NCBI RefSeq assembly: GCF_020509005.1
Contig: NC_063012.1
Span: forward strand, 5,952,001-6,016,000
DNA from: Fulvia fulva
Taxonomy: Eukaryota > Ascomycota > Dothideomycetes > Mycosphaerellales > Mycosphaerellaceae
Direction of reading: 5' to 3'
DNA: 64,000 nt
The notes below the pieces were generated by a model, which saw only the letters and a program-made list of their open reading frames with translations, was not told the DNA's origin and made no database searches. This document shows, in pieces, positions 54,501 to 64,000 of the stretch. The stretch's first letter is position 1, and every line of letters begins with the position of its first letter. The translations under genes and the position numbers were made by a program.

Positions 54501-56072
54501 AAGTCGAGTACTTCGTCGGCTATAGGGTGCGGCTATATAAGGCTTTCCTAGGAAGGGTAGTGTATGTTGAAGTCTCCTACTACGATGTAGCACCCTTGTC
54601 TCTTAAGCGCACTGTCTAGGTGTCTATAGACCCCTAGGTCGCGGCTAGACCTCGAGGCTAGCGGTTATATATATAGGTTGTGTATCTAGGTACTACCTAC
54701 GTAGAGGGAGGTAATATCGCCCCCGCCTTCTTTATCTACGTAGTATACTACCTCCTAGTCGGATTCTAGTATGTCCTTACTAATATAGAAGTACGTACGG
54801 GGTCTACCGTTACCTCGTAGGTATATCGTATAGCCTAGTAACTTATAGGTTATTAGTCTCTTATAGTACGGATTAATCTATAGCTCTTAGACTACTAGGA
54901 CGTAGTAGACGTACGGGTCTACCTCGTATAGGAAATGGTTCTAGACTATATCCTTATTATAGTTAACGTTATACTAGATAATACTAAGCGTATCGAGGCT
55001 AGTTATTAGTATCGACAATTATTTCCTCTATAGCGTCCTATATCCTACTACCTTATACGTCCTAGTCTACGCCTATCGGCTATATACTAAAGGGGAGCCG
55101 GGCCTAGTTAGATTCCCTCGCCGTAACCTATAGAGTACGTAGCCTCCCGTACGCCCTAGGTTACGTATCCTTTATATTATTCTCGGCTCTAGGGCGCTTA
55201 TACCCGACCGCCGCTAGCTAGTTCCGGTATAGGCTAGTCTTACGGTCGCCGTAGAATCTTAGGGCGACGGTTCTATTTGTAATTACCTTGTTTTTTGCTA
55301 GTTTCCGCTATAGGCATTCCGCGCTACACGATAGGTAGTGCCCCGGACAGTTCGCGTACCGTCTCGTAGCTAATATATAGTCTCTAGATATATAGTCTCC
55401 TATATAGTTTAAGTAGGCCTACTTATTTATATACGTATAGGTCTAGTGTCTATACTATTAGCATTTAAAGCGTTAGAGGACACGAAAGGATAAGGAGTAC
55501 TTTTCTACTATCTTAAGGCTATATTACTAGATTAGGCCTTGTTCTATCGCTAGATCCGCCGCTTTCGCGTCTTATAGCTATACTATTAGCGCCGAGGCCT
55601 TCTTACCTTCTAGCCATTTCCTATAGAGCTAAGTCGCCTTCTAGATTAGAGAGTTAAGAGTGATCGGGTTGTCCTCTTAGAGAGTACGTAGGTGACCTTA
55701 GTTAGTTAGGTCGAACTCCTTAGGTATATCGTAGACTAGGATCGTAAATTACTTCGTTAAGACCCTCGCTAATGCCGTAACGTTAGATACCTACTATAGC
55801 TATACCTCTAGGTGCCTCCTAGTAGTAGTAGAGCTAGTATAGATCTATAGAGTACCGTTAGACTATTAGTTCACTACGACTACCCCTAGTTAGTTAATTC
55901 GTTAGGCGAGCTCCTTATTCGGTAGCTTCGTAACTTCGGCCTAGTCTTCCTTTACTATAATACGGATCGTAACTATATCGTACATTAGGCGGGGGCCTAG
56001 TATCGATACCGCGACCAATGCCTAGCTATAGGGGTGTTAATTCCGGGTGGCCTTACTAATCGCCTAAGACGT
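51522..56072 (-). mobile_element. LINE-B, minus orientation, nearly full length, RIP-mutated
   Basis: The tail, ATAGATAGATTTGTTATTCC, lies at 51,522, so the element reads leftward. From right to left: gag-like ORF1 with zinc-knuckle remnants (about 55,300-56,070), an endonuclease (about 54,100-55,100, GDFNIHYP-type motif near 54,560), reverse transcriptase (about 52,400-53,700; GFVDDIN near 52,940-52,970) and a 3' UTR. It is cut at its 5' end by the Gypsy-3b LTR at 56,073. The plus copy (from ~60,780) shows what is missing. All ORFs are broken by TAG/TAA. Confidence 0.86.
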
Positions 56073-56256
56073 TATAAGGGCGCGCGTACTATAGGGTCCG
56101 AATAAGATAGTTATTATTCTACGAAGCTACGAAAGAGGAGCGCGAGGCGCGGCGAAGTTATAAAGTAAAGCTAAGCCGCGCTAACCCGATATAGAAGGTC
56201 CGCGGTTTAGCCGGGCCGACGTAGCTATAGTAAGGGGTCGCGGGCTGCCCGTAATA
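56073..56256 (-). repeat. LTR of Gypsy-3b
   Basis: 184 bp reverse complement of the Gypsy-3 LTR. It directly abuts the LINE-B sequence on its left. Confidence 0.9.
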
Positions 56257-59200
56257 GTACCCCCCCTCCTAAAACACGCCTTAGTCCTCTAAGCGTTATT
56301 CACCTTATAAGGCTACTTGCCTATCGAGCTCTATAATCGCGCGAACGCCTAATTATCCTCTAGTACCCTGTCGTCATCCGATAACATCGTATTCGCTCTA
56401 TTAAGACTATCCTCGACCGGCTTCCTTCGAGAAACATATTGCCTAGTTAGCTAGCTTGCCCTAGATCTAAGTCTATCTTCGGCTCGTACTCGCGTATAAT
56501 CCTTATGACCAAAGTTAGGTATTATTATAGGCTCTATAGGCTCTACTCGAGTATCGAATATATAGGGAGTAGATTCTATTAGAGGTAAGGCTCGAGGCGA
56601 CTTATTCGTAGCGGTGTCTTTCGGAATAACCCTAATCGAGTTGAGCCCGAGTATCTTAGTAGCTAGTAGGGACTAGTTAGATAGAGCTACGAAGCCTATA
56701 GGCGTAGACAACTCCGGCCGGTTATAGTAAAAGTCTATAATAGCGGCGGCTACGTATTCAAGTATGTCCTCTATAGGTTACTAGGTCTTACTATCCTCCT
56801 CGTTCTAATATCTAGCCTATTTCACCTTGTACTATATATCTACTTTGCGCTTATGCCCCTTCTTCACCTTGCCTACCCGCTTACGGGTATATATATTAAG
56901 GATCTTTTCCACCTCGTATATATACGTAGGTGCTACTACTATATCGGCTACTATATTAGCCTCGGTAGTGTTAGGTTCGATAGTTATCGGTAGTAGCGGC
57001 GCTAGATACTACCCTTCTAGTAGTAGGAAATCGGGGTGGTCGGCTCGTTATAGTAGTGAGGTGTAGAAGCAGTTATTAAGTCCTACTAGAGCGTCTAATA
57101 GTTTCAGTCGATAAGAGAGTCTAGCCGGCATAACTTCCGTAATCTAGTAAGGGCCGGTATATCTCCTATCTAGCTTCTTAGATAGTCGAGTCGTACGGAT
57201 ATTCTTAGTACTAAGATATACCTAATTACCTACCTTATAGTCTCGAGGAATGCTTCGGTAGCGGTTTGCTACCTCTACTTAGAGAGCTTATAATATTCGT
57301 ATATTCTCTTAAAGGTGTTTATAAAGCTCGTAAATTCGACGTATAAAGGTTTCTACTAATCGCGCATCTAGTCGCTAGAGAGTGGTTAGTCCTCCCTCCT
57401 TTCTAGCGTTTAGGTCAACTCGCTCTATAAACTTAGGGTTGTATCCTAAGGTAGCGTAGAACGGCGACACACTAGTAGTCTTAGATAGGTGATTGTTGAT
57501 CGTAAACTAAGTAAGGCATAGCTATTCTGCCTAGTCATCCTGTGCCTCGTTAGTAAATATACGGAGATACTGTTCTATCGCCTAGTTAGTACGTTCTGAC
57601 TATCTATTAGTTTCTAGGTAATACGAAGAACTTAGCTTACGATTTATACGGAGCATCTTATAGAGTTTCTTCTAGAAGGTAGCAACCTACTACTTACTAC
57701 GGTCTAATATAATAGTATTAGGAAACCCGCGCCGACAGAACATATGTTTAAGGAAAAGCCTTGCCGTATTCTATACCATCATTACGCTAATAGGGATCAG
57801 CTCGACTTCCTTAGTAAGCCTATTAGTAACGGTCATAATGTTGTTATAGACTATACCGTTAAGAGTACTGTCTAGGAGTCCGATAACGAAGTCGACTACA
57901 ATGTGTTTCTAAGGCCGATCTAAAACAGGAAGTAGCTATAGTAATCCTAGTAGCTAGGAGTATAGAGATTTTGTTATACGGTAGGTACGGCAATTCGCGG
58001 TGTATCTACGTACGGATCTCGCTAATCTAGGCTAGTAGAATTCACGTACTACGAGTTTATAAGTACGAGCTCGTCCTAGATAGCCTACTACTAGAGCGTT
58101 ATAGTTTATCTTAATTATCCTAGTCTATAAAGCTTAGTCATTTAGTACCTATAAGCTCTAGCCGTCGTATTAGTTTCGAATATATAGCAGGTCGCTATCT
58201 ACTTTATAGTATACTAGGTGAATCTTCGCTCTCTATAGTAGTGTAGGAGTACGGTCTTTCTATAGGTCCTTAATCGCGGTCTTAAGCTCGTTATCGGTTA
58301 CGTACGCCGTCGACATTCGATACTCGAGTTCGGCTTCCCGCTAACTTTTACGCGTCGCCGGTTGTTTAGTAGGCGCATCTTGTTCTATAGGCATAAACTC
58401 TTTAGCTTTAGGGTTTAGCGGTACTAGTTCCTCTTCTTCCGGCGTATCTTCTACTATTACCTATAGTAAGGCGATCTTAAGGAATCGCTTAGGAGGTAGT
58501 AATATCTAATGCTAATACTAGTTCCGAGGGTCGTCTACCCCCTACGGAAGGTCCTAGCTACGTCTCGTTAGGCTGTCTAGCTTTATACCTTAAAGTCCTA
58601 GACGGTATATTATCTTAAAGTTGAACTATAACAAGAACTTAGCCTAACGCGCTTGTCGCCGATTTAGCTACTTTGTTATCATAAAGTATTCTAGGTTCTT
58701 ATAGTCGGTATAAATCTTGACTAGCTATAAGTCCTTATTATCTGCCTCGTAGGCGAGCTCGGGTCTCTATTCCTCAAAAGCCTTAATAATAGCTAACAGT
58801 TCCTTATTATAGATTTCATAATTATACTCCTATAGACTTAACTTCTTCGAGTAGAAGGCTATAGGATATAGTACACTATTCTCGTCATACTACGAAAGCA
58901 CGCCGGCGTTTACAAAATCTAAAGAATCTGTCTCTATTACTATTTCCCTACCTAGTACGTAATGTGCGAGTATACCGGCTTTGCTAAACGTAGCTTTCAA
59001 ATTGTTAAAGGCTCGTTAGTAATCTAGTGACTATTGAATCCTTCTGTTCTTATAATTGCTTAGTCCGTCCGACTTAGTTAGGTTTGTAAGAGGAGTAGCT
59101 ATACGCGAAAATGCTTCGATGAACCGCCTATAGAAGTTAGCGAATCTAAGGAAGGCCTAGACATCCTTTAGGTTCTTAGGAGCTTCCTATGTCTAAATAC

Positions 59201-60620
59201 ATTCGAGTTTCTCGGGGTCTATCTCGATACCGTTAGGGGTTATAATTAGCCTAAGATACTTCACCTTCTATTAGTAGAATTCGCTTTTGTCGATGTCTAC
59301 TATAAGTCCTATATCGCGTAGCTTAGTAAGAACCTTCCGTACGTGTTTAATGTGCTCCTCTAAGGTGTTACTAAAGATAAGGACGTCATCTAGGTAGGCC
59401 GACACAAAGTCGTCTAGGTGTTCTTATAAGACCTTATTAATATATAATTAGAACGATGCTAGTCCGTTATATAAGCCGAATAGCAACACTAGACACTCGT
59501 AGATACCGTATCGTGTCGTAAATGCTGTTAACTACTCGTGCCCTTTAGCTGTCCGTAACTTATTAAAGGCTGCTATAATGTCTAGCTTTATGAAGTACTT
59601 CTTGCCGTATATACGGTTAAGCGTCTCTTATATCAAGGGAATCGGATACCGGTTCTTGATAGTAATCGCATTTAATCCTCTATAGTCGATATAAACACGT
59701 AGCCTACCTCTAGGCTTACGTACTACTAGTACTAGTATAGGAGACTAGTTCGTCTTTTGCCCTACTTTCCGTACCTTCCCTTTAGATGTTTACTCGTCTA
59801 GCTATTTCTTAACTACCTCGTTCTCCTTCTTAGCTAGGCCGTAGGGCTTGCGGTATAGTGGCTCTTATAGACCATTAGGCTTAATATAAATCTTATAATC
59901 TACGCCTAGTCGGTAAGGTAGGAGTCCTTTATAATCCTTAGCTAAGAAAGCGTCCGTAATATCGTAGTATATTAGCGGTAACTTCTCCTTCGGGTTATAA
60001 TTGAACTACTTATTCAAGAATTGGTCTAGATCATTAGTAGCTATTACACTTAGCTTAAGCTCTCCGCCGTCGCTCTTACGCCTAGTAGGTATAATATAGA
60101 AGTACTTAGCCCTAGGCCGGTACGCGTACATCCCCTACGCGCGTTAAGAAACGCCCTAGTAGTCTACTTCTTTATCGTCTATGTCTTCTAGGTTATATAA
60201 TAAGACATTTAGCTCTGCCCCTCCTACTATAAAGCTCGCTACATCTCTAGTAAAGGGCTCTAGTCCGTACCGTACTAGTGCCTACTTCTTCTTCTCGCGG
60301 TAGTTTAGGGATTATACTATTATCGGTGTCTTATTCTATAGATAGTGACCAAAGCAGTAATCCGACCTAAATGCCACCTCGCCTATCTCCTAGAAGATGT
60401 TTAGGTTGTACGCTATAAGCTACGGTAGGCTAAAGACAATGTCGTATTCGAGGTCGGTGACGTAGTATAACATTTACTCGTAATAATCGCCTATAACTAC
60501 GTCTATAGGGGCCGCGTATATAATCTACCGCGTAGTGGCCGTTCTATCTCCTAGTGTTAGTCGTCGGCTTTACGTCAAAGGGATCAGGGGTATTGTATAT
60601 TTATATATAAGAACCGTACC
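56073..60620 (-). mobile_element. Gypsy-3b: second Gypsy-3-type copy, minus orientation, 5'-truncated
   Basis: The 184 bp LTR at 56,073-56,256 is the reverse complement of the Gypsy-3 LTR, with the purine tract complement (CCCCCCCTCCTAAAA) next to it. Leftward-reading pol runs from chromodomain (~56,800-56,900) through integrase (~57,200-58,300) and RNase H (~58,550-58,950) to reverse transcriptase (~59,350-59,800) and protease (~60,400-60,600). Homology to Gypsy-3 fades near 60,620, with no second LTR before LINE-B begins, so gag and the 5' LTR are missing. RIP-mutated and divergent from Gypsy-3 in parts. Confidence 0.82.
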
Positions 60621-60779
60621 CGATAACTATAGCGGAATTATCGATCTCTACGCTAAAACACGACATATTCGAAAGCTCTTATTAAGGCTATTCTAACGAT
60701 ATAAAAAGCAGGCCACTGCCCCTAGGACTAAGGGAGTTCTACCTTATTTAATCTAGATAGCTTAAAGCTCTCTTCACCC
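60621..60779. other. Junction stretch between Gypsy-3b and LINE-B
   Basis: I cannot assign these ~160 bp securely to either element. They may be the LINE-B 5' UTR or the remaining Gypsy-3b gag. Confidence 0.35.
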
Positions 60780-61049
60780 TATTTCTTTAGCTCTAAACGC
60801 CGCGGAGGTGCCTAGCTACATTAGGCAACTCCTAGGTAATAGTAGCCTAGGCTACGGTACTAACGGCGCCTACGGCCCTATAGGCGAAGCCCCCCTAAGA
60901 CAACTAGTAGCAACTTATAGAGGACGTAAAAAGTATAGAAACTAACGATTAGCTCCCTTACCGGTCTCTATAGGTAATGATCACTTAGCTACGTACGGCG
61001 CTTATACTATCGTATTACCGAGGGCAATAAGAAATAAGGACGACGTCCT

Positions 61050-61830
61050 AGGCGATTAGTAAGGCCACCCGGAATCAACACCCCTATAGCTAGGCATCGG
61101 TCGCGGTATCGATACTAGGCCCCCGCCTAACGTACGATGTAGTTACGATCCGCATTGTAGCAAAGGAAGACTAGGCCGAAGTTGCGAAGCTATCGAATAA
61201 GGAGCTCGCCTAACGAATTAATTAACTAGGGGTGGTCGTAGTGAACTAACAGTCTAACGGCACTCTATAGATCTATACTAGCTCTGCTACTGCTAGGAGG
61301 CACCTAGAGGCATAGCTATAGTAGGTATCTAAGGTTACGGTATTAGCGAAGGTCTTAACGAAACAATTCACGATCCTAGTCCACGACATACCTAAGGAGT
61401 TTGACCTAACTAACTAGGGTCACCTACGCGCTCTCTAAGAGGACAACCCGGTCACTCTTAACTCTCTAATCTAGAAGGCGACTTGGCTCTATAGGAAATG
61501 GCTAGAAGGCAAGAAGGCCTCGGCGCTAATAGTATAGCTATAAGACGCGAAAGCGGCGGATCTAGCGATAGAACAAGGCCTAGTCTAGTAATATAGCCTC
61601 AAGATAGTAGAAAAGTACTCCTTATCCTTTCGTATCCTCTAATGCTTTAAATACCAACAGTATAGATACTAAACCTACACGTACATAAACAAGTAGGCCT
61701 ACTCGAACTATATAGGAGACTATATATCTAGGGACTATACATTGACTACGAGACGGTACGCGAACTGTCCGGGGCACTACCTATCGTATAGTACGGAATG
61801 CCTATAGCGGAAACTAGCGAAAAACAAGGC
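61050..61830 (+). pseudogene. LINE-B ORF1 (gag-like, zinc knuckles)
   Basis: One frame reads LAKVLTKQFTILVHDIPKEF (about 61,345) and further gag-like text, then Cys/His-rich knuckles (CFKYQQYRY..., NCPGHYLSYSTEC), with Cys to Tyr replacements in several places as RIP would give. Such ORF1 proteins bind the LINE RNA. Stops interrupt it. Confidence 0.7.
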
Positions 61831-62079
61831 AATTATAAACAGAACCGTCGCCCTAAGATTCTACGGCGACCGTAAGGCTAGCCTATACCGGAACTAACTA
61901 GCGGCGGTCGGGTATAAGCGCCCTAGGGCCGAGAACGATATAAAGGATACGTAGCCTAGGGCGTACGGGAGGCCACGTGCTCTGCTAGCTACGGCGAGGG
62001 AATCTAACTAGGCCCGGCTCCTCTTTAGTATATAGCCGATAGGCGTAGACTAGGACGTATAGGGTAGTAGGACATAGGA

Positions 62080-64000
62080 CGATATAGAGGAAATAATTAT
62101 CGATGCCGATAACTAGCCTCGACACGCTTAGTATTATCTAGTATAACGTTAACTATAGCAAGGATATAGTCTAGAACCATTTCCTATACGAGGCGGACCC
62201 GCGCGTCTACTACGTCCTTATAATCTAGGAGCTATAGATTAACCCGCACTATAAGAGACTAACGACCTATAAGTTACTAGGCTATACGACATGCCTACGA
62301 GGCGACGGCAGACCCCGTACGTACTTCTATATCAGTAAGGACATACTAGAATCCGACTAGGAGGTAGTGTACTACGTAGACGAAGAAGGCGGGGGCGATA
62401 TTACCTCCCTCTACGTAGGTAGCACCTAGATACACAACCTATATATACAACCGCTAGCCTCGAGGTCTAGCCGCGACCTAGGGGTCTATAGACACCTAGA
62501 CAGTGCGCTTAAGAGACAAGGGTGCCACATCGTAGTAGGAGACTTTAATATACACTACCCTTCCTAGGAAAGCCTTATATAGCCGTACCCTATAGCCGAC
62601 GAAGTACTCGACTTGATAGCGAGCAACGTAATTGCCCTTAATACCCCGAAGGACCTAGGCACCTAGAAGAGAGGGGGACTCTAAGGCACGATCGACCTCT
62701 CCTAGATCTTAGATAGCCACTACTACACGGTAACCTACTATAGGATCGAACATAAACTCGAGGCGTCGTTAGACTATATACTAGTTAGGACCTCTATTAC
62801 GACATAGATATAACGTATACTAGCGAGAACCCCTAAGCTAAACTAGGGAAAGGCCTACTAGGCTAACATCTAGGCGTACCTCGATAACTCTAAGAGGCTA
62901 GTCCAGATCGCGTAGTAGCAATATAATAGTAAAGACGAGATAGACGAAGCAGTCTAGGGGTTGATAGACGAAATAAGAAAAGCGACCTTACTTCACGTTC
63001 CGCTTACCTAACTAACGATATAGTCTAAACTATACTAGACGCTAGAGTACACTACGGTAGTAAGAGAAGCAAGGAGAGCCCGCCGGGTATAGACGAGTAG
63101 CTATAGCGAGGAGGCCTAGAACGTATATAGGGAGGTATACTAACAGAAGAAAGCTATAATACGGAGGGAGAAAGCAGTCGGCTAGAGGGCTATAGTAGAA
63201 GAAATCGCCGGCAAGCTAGAGAGGATGTAGAAGCTAGCGAAATGGGCCCGACAGGACCCTATACAGGGCCCCTCCTTCTCTATCCTAGCGCTACAATCGC
63301 CTAGTGGCCCGGTTAGCGACCCCGAGGCCAAGGCGCGTCTACTAGCTAGTAAGTTCTTCCTACCCCTAGTCGAGGCTAATCTAAGCGATATAAACAGCTC
63401 TACTCCCCTAGCCCCTAGCATCGCGGTCTAATAGGAGGTGTCCGAGGGAGAAGTTACCGCTATACTAAGGAAGTTACCGGCGAAGAAAGCCCCGGGGCCG
63501 GATAGGATCCTAAACGAGCTACTAAAGAAGTGTAGAGATTAACTAGCCCTAGTAGTTATAGCGATCTTTAACGCCTACCTATAGACCGGATACTACCCGA
63601 TAGCTTTTAAACAATCGACGACAGTAGTCCTACGTAAGCCGTAGAAGGAAGACTATACGTAGGTGAAGTCGTACCGCCTAATTACGCTCCTTAACACTCT
63701 TAGGAAGGCGCTTAAGAAGCTGGTTATAACGAGACTCTCCGAGGCGGTAGAGGAACACTCCCTACTCCCGGACACCTAGATAGGTACGCGCCTATAGCGA
63801 TCGACGCTATCCGCGATAGAACTTATTACCTCTTAGGTAAAGGCCATCTGGTATAAGAATAGGGACAAGGTGGCTTCCTTACTTAGCCTAGACATATCAG
63901 GAGCCTTCGACTACGTGTTATACCCGCGGCTTCTCTATATCCTAAGGTCGAAAGGACTCCCTAAGTAGCTTGTCAACTTCGTACGGTCCTACCTCTAAAA
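62080..64000 (+). pseudogene. LINE-B ORF2: endonuclease and reverse transcriptase (partial, RIP-inactivated)
   Basis: The apurinic-type endonuclease is seen in LYVGSTWIHNLY (about 62,413), VVGDFNIHYPSWESL (about 62,534) and GTIDLSWILDSHYY (about 62,690). A linker follows, then reverse transcriptase from about 63,440: APGPDRILNELLKKC, KSYRLITLLNTLRKALKKL and SLLSLDISGAFDYV. The ORF leaves the window before the FVDD motif, which the minus copy still has. Stop codons throughout. Confidence 0.82.

Larger units (their letters stand above)
60780..64000 (+). mobile_element. LINE-B, plus orientation, RIP-mutated, runs off the window
   Basis: It contains the 5' end missing from the minus copy. ORF1 starts near 60,786 (LNAAEVPSYIRQLLGNSS-like text) and ends in CCHC-type knuckle remnants (CFKYQQYRY and NCPGHYLSYSTEC, about 61,640-61,800). 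The endonuclease region follows (about 62,080-62,850; VVGDFNIHYPSWESL near 62,534). Then an RT beginning RKLPAKKAPGPDRILNELLK (about 63,464) and LLSLDISGAFDYVLYPRLLY (about 63,880) at the edge. It retains somewhat more CpA/TpG than the minus copy, but all ORFs have stops. This is the parent type for the body of the chimeric LINE at 39,321. Confidence 0.87.

Noticed and set aside
56827..57066. 79-codon plus-strand frame in Gypsy-3b
   Set aside because: The element's genes read minus here; this is a chance antisense frame in TpA-rich DNA.
63182..63421. 79-codon minus-strand frame near the right edge
   Set aside because: It is antisense to the LINE-B region between endonuclease and RT, which reads plus; no protein family is seen.
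16130..64000. Centromere or subtelomere identity for the repeat cluster
   Set aside because: No telomeric TTAGGG arrays or satellite arrays are present, and a nested RIP-mutated cluster alone does not identify a centromere. CENP-A data would be needed.

Overview
The window looks like nuclear DNA of a filamentous ascomycete, probably a dothideomycete-type fungus. Evidence: short GT-AG introns (41-54 bp) with CTRAC-like branch sites, fungal-type LOS1 and ATP7 proteins, and about 48 kb of transposons mutated in the pattern of repeat-induced point mutation (RIP). No species is assigned.

Positions 1 to ~16,130 are a normal gene-bearing segment with balanced base composition. In order: the 3' end of a coiled-coil protein gene (1-585, +); a three-exon gene for a fungal multi-spanning membrane protein (1,812-2,815, +); an intronless tRNA exportin gene, LOS1 (3,699-6,755, +); a 4.7 kb stretch with no convincing gene; a two-exon C2H2 zinc-finger transcription factor (11,568-12,819, +); and a four-exon gene for mitochondrial ATP synthase subunit d, ATP7 (15,198-16,003, -). 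Exon structures were worked out by hand from splice sites and reading phase.

Positions ~16,130 to 64,000 are a nested transposon cluster. TpA is very common, CpA and TpG are rare, CpG survives, and nearly every reading frame is broken by TAG/TAA. The nesting can be read from long terminal repeats (LTRs), terminal inverted repeats (TIRs) and target-site duplications (TSDs). A pogo/Fot1-like element (16,421-28,648) is split by a chromodomain Ty3/Gypsy element (Gypsy-1, 18,050-28,423, minus). Gypsy-1 is itself split by a scarcely mutated 3.3 kb non-LTR element (LINE-A, 20,532-23,846) with an intact 676-codon reverse transcriptase ORF. Next come an internally deleted pogo copy (28,675-29,807), an unassigned stretch, and Gypsy-2 (30,643-38,931, plus), which carries a LINE-B and a LINE-A 3' fragment. 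After a further LINE-A 3' end lies a chimeric LINE (39,321-40,930, resuming at 51,457). It is split by a Mutator-like element (40,931-51,447) with perfect 48 bp TIRs, which is split in turn by Gypsy-3 (41,866-49,180, TSD TAGGC). The window ends with LINE-B (minus, 51,522-56,072), a second Gypsy-3-type copy (minus, 56,073 to ~60,620) and LINE-B (plus, ~60,780 to the edge).

The strongest candidate for something undescribed is a ~1.06-1.08 kb non-coding, structure-rich module. It forms the 5' end of two different chimeric LINEs, joined at the same module endpoint (CCTTCCTT) to two different reverse-transcriptase bodies. This resembles the WEIRD/MGL fusions called MINE in Magnaporthe and suggests template jumping from LINE RNA onto the 3' end of a discrete module RNA. 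Second is an antisense accessory ORF between the chromodomain and the 3' LTR of Gypsy-1.
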